DNA of 64,000 nt from Candidatus Stoquefichus sp. SB1 (GTDB taxonomy: Bacteria; Bacillota_I; Bacilli_A; Erysipelotrichales; Coprobacillaceae), in NCBI RefSeq assembly GCF_001244545.1, contig NZ_LN852696.1, forward strand, positions 434,001-498,000, read 5' to 3'. The translations under genes and the position numbers were made by a program. Under the pieces are notes generated by a model. The model ran no database searches, was not told the origin of the DNA, and saw only the letters and a program-made list of their open reading frames with translations. Positions 8,353 through 16,103 of this stretch are shown one piece after another. Numbering within the stretch: the stretch's first letter is position 1; each line of letters begins with the position of its first letter.

Positions 8353-9771
8353 TTAAATATGAGATGGACAAAGACTTATTTCTAAGTCTTTAATAGCTTG
8401 TTCGATTCTTCTTAATGTTTCTTCTTTACCTAAAATATGTGCAATTTCAACTGCTCCACCAGGAGTAAAAGATTTGTTTGTTAATGCAACACGAACAGGC
8501 CACATAATACGACCATTTTTTAATTCTTTTTCTTTTGCTAAACTGACAAAAAAATCAGTCATTGCTTCATCATTATCAAAATCATCAAAGTTAATCATAC
8601 GCTCTTTAACAAGTTGTAAAGCTTCTAATGAATTTTCTGGATTTGTTTTCATCTTTTTATGAGTATAGATAGATGCATCAAATGGATGAGCTTCATTAAT
8701 AAAATCAATGCTTTCTTCAACATCTGATAATTTTTCTAATCGTGGCTGTAAGACTTTAGATAATTCTAATAAATCAACATGACGTGTAATTGTTTGATAA
8801 TAAGGTAATAATAATTCATGGAACTTATCAAGTGACATTTCTCTTAAATACATACCATTCATCCATTTTAATTTATCAATATCAAAAATAGCAGGTGATT
8901 TAGAAATATGCTCAATATTAAATTGTTCAATTAAATCATTCAAAGAAAGAATTTCTTCATTCTCTGGAGACCATCCTAATAATGCAATGTAATTTAAAAT
9001 AGCTTCTTTTAAATATCCCTGTTTTTTCAAATCTTGATAAGATGCATCACCATTACGTTTACTTAATTTATGAGTTTCATCTTTATTAACAGGTGGTAAA
9101 TGAATGTATGTTGGAATTTGCCAATCAAAAGCTTTATAAATAAGATTATACTTAGGTGTACTTGATAAATATTCATTTCCTCTCACAACATGAGTAATAT
9201 TCATCAAATGATCATCAATAACATTAGCAAAATTATATGTAGGATAACCATCACTTTTGATTAAAATACCTTCATTTAATGTATTATTTTCAACTTCAAT
9301 ATGACCATAAACCTCATCATCAAATGATGTTGTTCCTGTTGTAGGAATTGTTTGTCTAATAACAACAGGGATTTTAGCATTTAATTTTTCTTGAATTTGT
9401 TCATCAGTAAGATGTAAACATGGATCTTCTCCTTCCAATTCACCTTCACAAAAACAATAATGTGCTCCACCAAGTTCAATGAGTTTTTGAGCATATTCAT
9501 GATAAATATCTAATCTTTGTGATTGAATATAAGGACCGACACCACCATCTTTATTAGGACCTTCATCATAATGTAATCCAGTTTCCTCTAAAACCTGATA
9601 AATTAAATCAATAGCTCCTTCTACTTCTCTTTGTTGATCAGTATCTTCAATTCTTAAAATAAATTCACCACCATCATGTTTAGCAATGAGGAAACAATAC
9701 AAAGCAGTTCGTAAGTTTCCAATATGCATATAACCTGTAGGACTAGGGGCAAAACGCGTTCTCATTTTCAT
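8353..9771 (-). CDS. gltX: Glutamate--tRNA ligase
   Basis: A 472-residue class I aminoacyl-tRNA synthetase that charges tRNA-Glu with glutamate in the cytoplasm. The HIGH motif is in PSPTGYMHIGNLRTALY (residues about 10-26) and the KMSKS counterpart is HKLSKRNGD; the length is normal for bacterial GluRS. In organisms without GlnRS it also misacylates tRNA-Gln for GatCAB; whether that applies here cannot be told from this window, although the neighbouring divergent gene is a tRNA-Gln. AGGAGAAGAAT precedes the ATG at 9771; a second ATG two codons in (9765) is possible. The gene converges on the PRD regulator. Confidence 0.96.
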   Translation of the reverse strand: MKMRTRFAPSPTGYMHIGNLRTALYCFLIAKHDGGEFILRIEDTDQQREVEGAIDLIYQVLEETGLHYDEGPNKDGGVGPYIQSQRLDIYHEYAQKLIELGGAHYCFCEGELEGEDPCLHLTDEQIQEKLNAKIPVVIRQTIPTTGTTSFDDEVYGHIEVENNTLNEGILIKSDGYPTYNFANVIDDHLMNITHVVRGNEYLSSTPKYNLIYKAFDWQIPTYIHLPPVNKDETHKLSKRNGDASYQDLKKQGYLKEAILNYIALLGWSPENEEILSLNDLIEQFNIEHISKSPAIFDIDKLKWMNGMYLREMSLDKFHELLLPYYQTITRHVDLLELSKVLQPRLEKLSDVEESIDFINEAHPFDASIYTHKKMKTNPENSLEALQLVKERMINFDDFDNDEAMTDFFVSLAKEKELKNGRIMWPVRVALTNKSFTPGGAVEIAHILGKEETLRRIEQAIKDLEISLCPSHI

Positions 9772-9781
9772 ATTCTTCTCC

Positions 9782-9810
9782 TTTACTTTTATAAAAAAAA
9801 GTTATATAAT
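9782..9810 (+). promoter_or_regulatory. Promoter of tRNA-Gln
   Basis: TTTACT (9782-9787), a 17-bp spacer and TATAAT (9805-9810) end 12 bp before the tRNA. The -35 overlaps the gltX ribosome binding site on the other strand. Confidence 0.7.
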
Positions 9811-9822
9811 AATCTCTGTGAT

Positions 9823-9898
9823 TGGGGTATAGCCAAGCGGTAAGGCATCAGACTCTGAATCTGACATTTCCTTGGTTCGAATCCAAGTACCCCAGCCA
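9823..9898 (+). tRNA. tRNA-Gln (anticodon CTG)
   Basis: Acceptor TGGGGTA pairs with TACCCCA; discriminator G and an encoded CCA end the gene. The anticodon stem TCAGA/TCTGA encloses the loop CTCTGAA, giving anticodon CTG for CAG codons. The T loop is TTCGAAT. The body closely matches known bacterial tRNA-Gln(CUG). Confidence 0.97.
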
Positions 9899-9909
9899 AT
9901 TTTAAAATT

Positions 9910-9930
9910 AACCACGAAAGTGGTTTTTTT
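9910..9930 (+). terminator. Terminator after tRNA-Gln
   Basis: AACCAC, GAAA tetraloop, GTGGTT, then a run of T. Confidence 0.85.
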
Positions 9931-10143
9931 GTTTCTTTATTGATTCTATCATATTTATTGAATATTTCAATACAGATTCTAATGAATCATGATAAGATGC
10001 TTTCAATTTATATATTTTTAACTTTCTGTTCATAATTATTAATGAAGATAAAGTTATAACATTTTCAATTTATGTAAAAAGTAGGAAAATGATATGAAAA
10101 GTTGTATGATAATTATGGAAAATGGGAGAGGGGAAGTGGAAAA

Positions 10144-10887
10144 ATGTATGTTATAGATAAACTTCAAAAAATGTATGATGTTGAGGGGAAAACACAGTTA
10201 GATGGTGAATTAGCGTTTTATTTCTTAAAGCATCTTAAAGAAATGAAAACAATGAATTTACAAAAGTGTATGCAAGAGACTGGTATTTCAAAAGCTTCTA
10301 TTCATAGATTCTATAACAAAGCTGGATTCCAGAATTTTAAAGATATGACAAATGAAATTATGAAAGAATATGCTCTTTTGTCTATTTCGCAATATTCTTC
10401 TTTTAGTGAAAACAATTTTTCATGGTTGTTTAAAGATTCACAATTAATCAATTTGTCCCAATGCTTACTAAAGAGTGAAAATGTATATTTCTATGGATGT
10501 CATCAGGATATTGAAGCTTTATCTTCTACGATAAATATATTAAGAAAAAATGGTATTGTTGTAAGAGAATTACTTGTTTGGAATCAAACTGAATTATTAG
10601 AAAGTCTTCACTATTTAAGTCAAAATGATGTTTTAATTATTATTGATGTCTTTAAAAAAATTCAAATGTTTCATGAGGCTTCTATTAATCAATCAGATAT
10701 GTTAAAAATAAGTGATCTACAACAGTTATCTTGTTTCCAATATTATATAGGAGAAGCTTCTCAAGATGAATATCATGGTTTTCAAATTGTTCAAATCAAT
10801 AATCAAAAGAATGTCCCTAGACCTTTTGTTTTGGCATTATTAGATACCAAATTAAGTCACCTTATTTTTCAAGGAGAACAAGTATGA
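10144..10887 (+). CDS. RpiR/MurR-family transcriptional regulator (first of a coupled pair)
   Basis: A 247-residue protein with an N-terminal HTH_6 domain of the RpiR/MurR family (about residues 15-75: LKHLKEMKTMNLQKCMQETG, then ISKASIHRFYNKAGFQNFKD). The C-terminal half aligns in layout with a SIS domain (YFYGCHQDIEALSSTINILR, NDVLIIIDVFKK) but the usual S-x-S-G-x-T phospho-sugar loop is not evident, so ligand binding may be altered. The ATG at 10144 was chosen for the GAGAGGGGAAG just upstream; a TTG at 10102 in the same frame lacks a good RBS. Its stop overlaps the next start as ATGA. The pair probably regulates the adjacent secreted protein, but no operator was recognised. Confidence 0.75.
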   Translation: MYVIDKLQKMYDVEGKTQLDGELAFYFLKHLKEMKTMNLQKCMQETGISKASIHRFYNKAGFQNFKDMTNEIMKEYALLSISQYSSFSENNFSWLFKDSQLINLSQCLLKSENVYFYGCHQDIEALSSTINILRKNGIVVRELLVWNQTELLESLHYLSQNDVLIIIDVFKKIQMFHEASINQSDMLKISDLQQLSCFQYYIGEASQDEYHGFQIVQINNQKNVPRPFVLALLDTKLSHLIFQGEQV

Positions 10888-11642
10888 ATACAGTATTATC
10901 ACTTATTATTATGATGAGCCAAAATACTATTAGAAAAGATAATATGAATTCTATAGCATGTTATATTATCGAACATCTTTATGAAATTGAAACAATGAGT
11001 ATTAAAAATTTTGCAGAAAACTGTTTTGTTTCTACAACATCTATTTTAAAGTTTTGTCAACTTATTGGATTTGAAAGCTATACAGAATTTAAAAAGAATC
11101 TCTTTACAAGTATTGATACAAGAAAAGAACAACTCATAGAAAAATGCAGTCATCTTAATGAAAAACAGCTACTAGAAAAAATATCCTTATTCTCTAAAGA
11201 GAATTTTGATATACAGATATTAAATGAACAAATAAATCATTTTATTGAACTCATCAAACAAGAAAAGAAAATTCATTTTTATGGAGCAGTTTTTCCTTTA
11301 GGATTGTTAGAATCATTTAGTGAAGACATGACTATTATGGGAGTTCCTATTTATGTTCATCAAACACCATATAATCAAATTGATTTGCAACCGAATTTAG
11401 GTATTCATGTGATTGTAACATTAACTGGAAGATTCATAGAATTAAATAAAGAAGGTTATCTTGAATTATGCTATGCTCACGATAATGTTGTACTTTTGTC
11501 ACAAATGAAAGATGATCATAATACAGATTTAAATATTCATATTCCTTATACAATAAATTCAGATTATGATGATATTGTATATATTCTTATTTTAGATTTG
11601 ATTAAATATCTTTATTATAAAAAAATTGGTCTCAATAAATGA
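10884..11642 (+). CDS. RpiR/MurR-family transcriptional regulator (second of a coupled pair)
   Basis: A 252-residue relative of the preceding gene. It has the same HTH_6 layout (about 20-80: IACYIIEHLYEIETMSIKNF, CFVSTTSILKFCQLIGFESY, EFKKNLF) followed by a degenerate SIS-like half (IHFYGAVFPLGLLESFSEDM). The start overlaps the upstream stop by 4 bp, so the two are translated together and could form a heterodimer. RpiR proteins normally sense phospho-sugars; the loop needed for that is not clear here. An intrinsic terminator begins before its stop codon. Confidence 0.72.
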   Translation: MNTVLSLIIMMSQNTIRKDNMNSIACYIIEHLYEIETMSIKNFAENCFVSTTSILKFCQLIGFESYTEFKKNLFTSIDTRKEQLIEKCSHLNEKQLLEKISLFSKENFDIQILNEQINHFIELIKQEKKIHFYGAVFPLGLLESFSEDMTIMGVPIYVHQTPYNQIDLQPNLGIHVIVTLTGRFIELNKEGYLELCYAHDNVVLLSQMKDDHNTDLNIHIPYTINSDYDDIVYILILDLIKYLYYKKIGLNK

Positions 11643-11651
11643 GACTTTTTC
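11629..11651 (+). terminator. Terminator of the RpiR pair
   Basis: GTCTCA (11629-11634) pairs with TGAGAC (11640-11645), then a T run; the stem overlaps the stop codon. Confidence 0.75.
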
Positions 11652-11705
11652 TTTTTAAGAATACATTGTTTCAAATTATCCATTCTGTTCACTTTTTATA
11701 AAATG

Positions 11706-11719
11706 TGAAAACGCTTTCT
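11706..11719 (+). promoter_or_regulatory. Predicted CcpA cre site
   Basis: TGAAAACGCTTTCT matches the cre consensus TGWAANCGNTNWCA at 13 of 14 positions. It lies just upstream of a TAAAAT -10-like element (11727-11732), so CcpA binding would be expected to repress the secreted MBL-fold gene during growth on preferred sugars. Confidence 0.7.
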
Positions 11720-11763
11720 ACGATGGTAAAATAATGACATACAAAGAAAGAGAGGAAAAGGAA

Positions 11764-13806
11764 ATGGAGAAAAATCGTTTTACAAAATTATTTGTAAAGA
11801 CCCTTCTTGCTTCAGCATTAGCAATAACATTTATTCCTATGCAAAATGTTCATGCTGCTGAAACAGACGTTACTGCCAGTTATGAAGATGCAGTCAATAG
11901 TATAATTATACCAAGGTATGAAGCGGATGGGACAAAAACAAACCAGAAAGTATCTGATTATTTAAAAACTCATCTAGATACAAAAAATCTAACTGCTAAA
12001 AAGGATGATGATCATCAAACATTAACAGTAGATATTCAATTAAAAGATGTTTATCTTGCTTCTGAATACTTAAATGGTATTTCACAAGCAGGAACAAGTT
12101 ATTTTAATATGCTTAACTATTATACAAATGTTAAACAAGTTAAACAATTATTAAAAAATTGTAATAACTATAGTGTTATAGATAACAAAGGTCATAAAGT
12201 AACTGCTGAGTATATTGACCAGTTATTAGAATTATTAGATCAAATAAATGCAATGGATCCAAAAACAAATCTTCAATATGATGTCAATTCTGCTTATGAT
12301 ACTGAAGCTTTTAAGAAAGATTCAACTATTGGTGGAACTGATGTCATTGCTACGAGCCAAAGTAATCCTGATGTACAAATAAAGTTTCATATTGATTCAC
12401 ATGGATATTGGGGATATGATCTTGGAGCTCATGATTCTATCACTGGAACAGTTATGGGATTTGATGATAAATCAGCATATGATAAACAAAGTGAATTAAC
12501 AAAACAATATGCTAATTTCTTTACAATTAAAATGCCAAATGTTACAACATCAAATTGTTATATGTTAAATGCAACTGACCTTGAAAACCCAATTATTTAT
12601 GTGAGTAAAGATGGAAAAGAAGCGTTAATGATTGATGTAGATATGTATGGAGAAAATGTTATTAATAATGTTATTAAAGAAGTTATTGGTTCTCAATGTA
12701 CATCATTAAAAATATTTTGTACCCATATGCATGGTGATCATGTCAACAATTTATTAAAAATATATGAGGATAAAAGATTAAAAGATATAACAACAGTTGT
12801 TTGGCCAAAAAATGAACCTCATACTGTTTTAAATGGTCAAGATTTAGTCACGTTATTTGGAAAGGTTCAATATGTAGAAGATATGGAGAAGTTTTCTTTT
12901 GCAGGAACACAATTCCAATTTATTGAAATTCCTGATGAACATACAAAAGCAGGAGGACAATTAGCTGATTTAGATAACAAGGTTAATTATGTTGGTGATA
13001 CATTGGGGGCACAAGTTCATTTAGGTGGTACAAATGTTTCAATGTCAACTCTTGATAACTGGATTAATGGAGCACAGAAAACTGAGAAGTATACTCGTGA
13101 TAATGGAATTCAATATTTTATTGGTGGGCATACACCTTATTTAAATAATCCTAAATTTGCAACATGGGTAAAGACAGCATGTGAATATGCCAAAGAACAA
13201 TATCTAGCTGATTCTTCTTGGAAAGGTGGAATGGTCATTGTTGAAAAAGGGAAAGTTGTAAGTGGAGAAAGATTGGGTGAAATTTTTAAAAAAGGATTAA
13301 CTGATCGTGAAGAATTAGATATTGCTTCTGTTAATTTTAGAAATGATTTGTCTAAAAAAGAGTATGAAATCACTGAAGGAGATTCTCAAATTGCTAAACA
13401 AGGATCTGAAATTAAATTCAAAACGAATGGTGATTTTAGTAAATTTCAAAAAATAATGATTGATGATCAAGTTATTGATTCTCAAAATTATACAGTTGAA
13501 AAAGGAAGTACTATTATTACTCTTCATAAAGATTTTACGAAAACATTAAAAGTTGGTAAACACACAATAACAATTGTTTTTAGTGATGGACAAGTTGTTA
13601 CAGAATTTCAAGTTGAAGAAAATACTTTAGTAACTCCAACTCCAAAACCAGAAGATACAACAAATCCTGAAGGAACTGAAGTGCCTAAACCTGTTACGAC
13701 AAGTGATAATTCACAAATCATGTTGTATATGGTTGTAGGAGGAATATCTCTTCTTATGATAGGCGGATATGAATTCAAAAAGTATTACACTCACAAACAT
13801 AATTAG
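11764..13806 (+). CDS. Secreted metallo-beta-lactamase-fold hydrolase with C-terminal membrane anchor
   Basis: A 680-residue exported protein. Residues 1-31 form a signal peptide (KLFVKTLLASALAITFIPMQ, cleavage likely after VHA). The MBL catalytic motif is THMHGDH at residues 320-326, with later candidate ligands in VNYVGDT and FIGGHTPYL. About 290 N-terminal residues of unknown fold precede the MBL core, and a beta-rich region leads to a PTPKPEDTTNPEG linker. The tail SDNSQIMLYMVVGGISLLMI plus basic residues looks like a sortase sorting signal, but the expected P-x-T-G-D reads VTTSD, so it is probably membrane-retained. GAGAGGAAAAGGAA precedes the ATG at 11764; an upstream in-frame ATG at 11734 would remove the compact signal-peptide start. 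The substrate is unknown. A cre site overlaps its promoter region. Confidence 0.82.
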   Translation: MEKNRFTKLFVKTLLASALAITFIPMQNVHAAETDVTASYEDAVNSIIIPRYEADGTKTNQKVSDYLKTHLDTKNLTAKKDDDHQTLTVDIQLKDVYLASEYLNGISQAGTSYFNMLNYYTNVKQVKQLLKNCNNYSVIDNKGHKVTAEYIDQLLELLDQINAMDPKTNLQYDVNSAYDTEAFKKDSTIGGTDVIATSQSNPDVQIKFHIDSHGYWGYDLGAHDSITGTVMGFDDKSAYDKQSELTKQYANFFTIKMPNVTTSNCYMLNATDLENPIIYVSKDGKEALMIDVDMYGENVINNVIKEVIGSQCTSLKIFCTHMHGDHVNNLLKIYEDKRLKDITTVVWPKNEPHTVLNGQDLVTLFGKVQYVEDMEKFSFAGTQFQFIEIPDEHTKAGGQLADLDNKVNYVGDTLGAQVHLGGTNVSMSTLDNWINGAQKTEKYTRDNGIQYFIGGHTPYLNNPKFATWVKTACEYAKEQYLADSSWKGGMVIVEKGKVVSGERLGEIFKKGLTDREELDIASVNFRNDLSKKEYEITEGDSQIAKQGSEIKFKTNGDFSKFQKIMIDDQVIDSQNYTVEKGSTIITLHKDFTKTLKVGKHTITIVFSDGQVVTEFQVEENTLVTPTPKPEDTTNPEGTEVPKPVTTSDNSQIMLYMVVGGISLLMIGGYEFKKYYTHKHN

Positions 13807-13812
13807 ATAGTC

Positions 13813-13848
13813 AACATGTCAGAATAAATTTGTATTCTGACATGTTTT
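13813..13848 (+). terminator. Terminator after the secreted MBL-fold gene
   Basis: AACATGTCAGAATA (13813-13826) pairs with TATTCTGACATGTT (13833-13846) around a 6-nt loop, followed by TT and an A/T-rich region. Confidence 0.8.
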
Positions 13849-13921
13849 CAAATAAGATAATATAGATCGATATTTACAAATTCTTTGTTTTGTGATAAAT
13901 TACTATATAGAAAAGAAAGGA

Positions 13922-14058
13922 TGTGATTGCTATGGAAAGAAACAATAATAATAAAAAGAGAATAAAGAAATTAAAAGTAGTCAATCACAAGTGTAAAGAA
14001 AGATAAACACAGTCTAGCTACTGTGTTTTCTTATACTCTTGTGACAAACACAGGAGGG
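13922..14058 (+). promoter_or_regulatory. Candidate two-state attenuator in the rtcB2-prfH leader
   Basis: Four pairings can be drawn. A (TGTGATTG, 13922-13929) pairs with B (CAATCACA, 13982-13989). B' (TCACAAG, 13985-13991) pairs with E (CTTGTGA, 14038-14044). C (AAACACAG, 14005-14012) pairs with D (CTGTGTTT, 14021-14028), which is followed by TTC and U-rich sequence. D also pairs with F, an identical AAACACAG at 14046-14053 that overlaps the Shine-Dalgarno AGGAGGG (14052-14058). A-B plus D-F would hide the SD; B'-E plus C-D would expose it or terminate early. The leader ORF runs through B and its stop codon enters C, so ribosome position could choose the fold. The sequence identities are direct; function is inference. 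Confidence 0.5.
13932..14006 (+). CDS. Putative 24-residue basic leader peptide upstream of rtcB2-prfH
   Basis: ATG at 13932 opens a 24-codon frame ending TAA at 14004-14006. It is preceded at 10 bp by AAAGGA (13916-13921). The peptide, starting MERNNNNKKRIKK and ending KCKER, has about 11 Lys/Arg and four consecutive Asn. Its stop codon enters the first arm of a hairpin and the next gene begins 55 bp later. Size, position and the surrounding alternative stems look like a regulatory leader rather than a free-standing protein, but a small basic RNA-binding protein is also possible. A TTTACA (13873-13878) with TAAATT (13896-13901) may be its promoter. Translation is unproven. Confidence 0.45.
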   Translation: MERNNNNKKRIKKLKVVNHKCKER

Positions 14059-14061
14059 AAA

Positions 14062-15078
14062 ATGGGAATAAAAATAATAAAAAATAACAAGTTGTGGATG
14101 GAAGATGAAGCTATTCATCAACTTGAAAATATTGCTTCTTTTGATGGTGTTTATGATATTGTTGGATTACCAGATTTACATCCAGGAAAGACACCAGTAG
14201 GAGTAACAATTTGTAGTCAACATAAGATATATCCATTTTTGATTGGAAATGATATAGGATGTGGTATGTCTTTATTTGATACAAATATCAAGTTAAAGAA
14301 ATTTAATATTGATAAAGTTATGAAGAGATTGGAAAATACTCATATTGTTGGAGAATATTCTATTGGTGGAGGTAATCATTTTGCAGAAATGCAATCAATA
14401 GATAAAATTTATAATCAAGATTATGCAGATTGCTTATTGATTGATAAGAGTCATGTTTATATGCTTATTCATAGTGGTTCAAGAGCTATGGGAGAAGATA
14501 TATATCGCCAATATTGTTCAATTCGTGGTTTAAGAGAAGGAACTGAAGAGTTTAATGATTATCTTATCAAACATAATAATGCCATTTTATTTGCAAAAGA
14601 AAACAGATATCAGATAGCAAATATTTTAATGGAAATGCTTCATCTTCAATATAAAAATCAATTGTGTATTGATTGTACACATAATTACTTAGAAATTATT
14701 GATGGTCATTATTATCATCATAAGGGAAGTGTTTCTTCACTTGAAAATGAATATGCTATTATTGCTGGCTCAAGAGGAAGTTATTCATATATCGTCAAAT
14801 GCATACCACAAACTGATACACTTTTTTCAATTTCACATGGTGCAGGTAGAAAATGGGCAAGACATCTTTGTAAAGGCAGATTAGAAAATAAATATAAACG
14901 TGATGAACTTCAAAAATCAAAATTAGGTGGTACAGTGATAACACATCATAAAACACTTTTGTATGAAGAGGCAACAGAGGCATATAAGAATATTGAAGAT
15001 ATTATTGATACACTCCTAGAATATCATTGTATAGAATTGGTGGTACGATTAAAGCCTATGGTGACGTATAAATGTTAA
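14062..15078 (+). CDS. rtcB2: RNA 3'-phosphate/5'-OH ligase of the RtcB2 type
   Basis: A 338-residue RtcB-family ligase, which joins RNA 3'-phosphate (or 2',3'-cyclic phosphate) and 5'-OH ends using GTP and Mn2+. Metal and guanylylation residues are present: Asp64 and Cys67 in GNDIGCGM, His106 in GGGNHFAE, His137 in LIHSGSRAMG, His207 in CTHNYLE and His259 in SHGAGR. It is shorter than housekeeping RtcB (about 400-480 residues) and is immediately coupled to prfH, the arrangement of RtcB2-PrfH pairs reported to repair ribosomes cut in the 16S decoding centre. The ATG at 14062 has AGGAGGG 3 bp upstream; a TTG at 14023 in frame falls inside the leader hairpin. Subtype assignment rests on the neighbour and length. 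Confidence 0.88.
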   Translation: MGIKIIKNNKLWMEDEAIHQLENIASFDGVYDIVGLPDLHPGKTPVGVTICSQHKIYPFLIGNDIGCGMSLFDTNIKLKKFNIDKVMKRLENTHIVGEYSIGGGNHFAEMQSIDKIYNQDYADCLLIDKSHVYMLIHSGSRAMGEDIYRQYCSIRGLREGTEEFNDYLIKHNNAILFAKENRYQIANILMEMLHLQYKNQLCIDCTHNYLEIIDGHYYHHKGSVSSLENEYAIIAGSRGSYSYIVKCIPQTDTLFSISHGAGRKWARHLCKGRLENKYKRDELQKSKLGGTVITHHKTLLYEEATEAYKNIEDIIDTLLEYHCIELVVRLKPMVTYKC

Positions 15079-15659
15079 TTCAAATGAATAGTGGGCAAGG
15101 ACCTAAAGAATGCGAATACGCATGTTATCTGTTGTATCAGGAATTGTTAAAAGAATATTCATCGTTAGAAGTGATTTCAAGATGTTTTAGTCATCCAAAC
15201 TGTTTAAAGAGTGTTGTCTTATATACACCGGAAGATTTATCTTATTTGGAAGGGACAGTGCAATGGATATGTCAGAGTCCTTTTCGACCACATCACAAAA
15301 GAAAGAATTGGTTTGTTGATATATCTATAATGAAAGAAGAAGTCAGTATTGAAAATGTAGAAAATATAAAATTTGAAACTTTTAGAAGTTCTGGTAAAGG
15401 TGGACAGAATGTAAATAAAGTCTCTACTGCAGTCAGAGCAATTCATATTCCAACTGGGGTATCTGTTGTTGCGATGGATCAAAGAAGTCAATTACAAAAT
15501 AAAAAGATTGCTTATTTGAGATTGTTAGAAAAGATAAATAACATGGAGTTATCTCAGAATAAAAGTGTTGATTATGACAATTGGAATAAACATAATCAAA
15601 TAGTCAGAGGAAACCCTATAAGAGTTTACAAGGGAATGAAATTAAAAAGAATAAAATAA
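15072..15659 (+). CDS. prfH: Peptide chain release factor homologue PrfH
   Basis: A 195-residue class I release-factor homologue. Domain 3 carries the peptidyl-tRNA hydrolysis motif in SSGKGGQNVNKVSTAVRAIH (GGQ at residues 110-112), and the C-terminal RVYKGMKLKR matches family ends. It lacks the large domains 1 and 2 of RF1/RF2 and the codon-reading PxT/SPF tripeptide, so it should not read stop codons in the normal way. PrfH proteins are thought to release the peptide from ribosomes with a damaged decoding centre, so that RtcB2 can rejoin the RNA. The ATG (15072) overlaps the rtcB2 stop by 7 bp, so translation is coupled. Family is firm; the ribosome-repair role is from the known family. Confidence 0.9.
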   Translation: MLIQMNSGQGPKECEYACYLLYQELLKEYSSLEVISRCFSHPNCLKSVVLYTPEDLSYLEGTVQWICQSPFRPHHKRKNWFVDISIMKEEVSIENVENIKFETFRSSGKGGQNVNKVSTAVRAIHIPTGVSVVAMDQRSQLQNKKIAYLRLLEKINNMELSQNKSVDYDNWNKHNQIVRGNPIRVYKGMKLKRIK

Positions 15660-15662
15660 CAA

Positions 15663-15697
15663 AAGAGGCTATAACAAATAAATTGTTACAGCCTCTT
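15663..15697 (+). terminator. Terminator of the rtcB2-prfH operon
   Basis: AAGAGGCTATAACAA pairs with TTGTTACAGCCTCTT (one mismatch) immediately after prfH, between it and the convergent tRNA-Glu. The T run is short. Confidence 0.65.
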
Positions 15698-15708
15698 CAT
15701 AAATTATT

Positions 15709-15784
15709 TGGTAGTCCGTAGGGGGTTCGAACCCCTGAATGCTAGGATGAGAACCTAGTGTGTTCACCACTTCACCAACGGACC
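15709..15784 (-). tRNA. tRNA-Glu (anticodon CTC)
   Basis: Read on the minus strand from 15784: acceptor GGTCCGT with ACGGACT, discriminator A and encoded CCA. The anticodon stem CTAGG/CCTAG encloses TTCTCAT, giving anticodon CTC for GAG codons. The T arm is AGGGG-TTCGAAC-CCCCT. The body matches bacterial tRNA-Glu. Confidence 0.96.
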
Positions 15785-15792
15785 ATAGTATT

Positions 15793-15820
15793 AGTATATC
15801 ACTTTGAGAAAATGTGTAAA
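15793..15820 (-). promoter_or_regulatory. Promoter of tRNA-Glu
   Basis: On the minus strand TTTACA (15820-15815), a 16-bp spacer and TATACT (15798-15793) end 8 bp before the tRNA. Confidence 0.75.
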
Positions 15821-16000
15821 GAGTCTTTTTTTTATTTTTATGTTTTAGAAGGTTTAAAAATGATTTATGATGATTGTATTGCTTGTACTGAATAATACAA
15901 GGTGATATAATTGAATTATGTAAAAATATGTATATTTATGTTCATATTTTGGTTTGAAAAACATGTTTTTAATGGAAATGAGAAGTTTTTTTAAATTCTT

Positions 16001-16029
16001 TTGATATTTTATAAAGACGCGTGTATAAT
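16001..16029 (+). promoter_or_regulatory. Promoter of murA
   Basis: TTGATA (16001-16006), a 17-bp spacer and TATAAT (16024-16029). The stretch from 15821 to 16000 otherwise shows nothing I can name. Confidence 0.8.
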
Positions 16030-16103
16030 CATGATGAGCGAGAACAATGTGTATAAAGTTTTATACATTTTTATATATTATATGTGAGAAAGGAAAGAGA
16101 TTA

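Noticed and set aside
16051-16066. Palindrome GTATAAA / TTTATAC in the murA leader
   Set aside because: The loop would be 2 nt and there is no proper T run or known regulator site; it is likely AT-rich coincidence.
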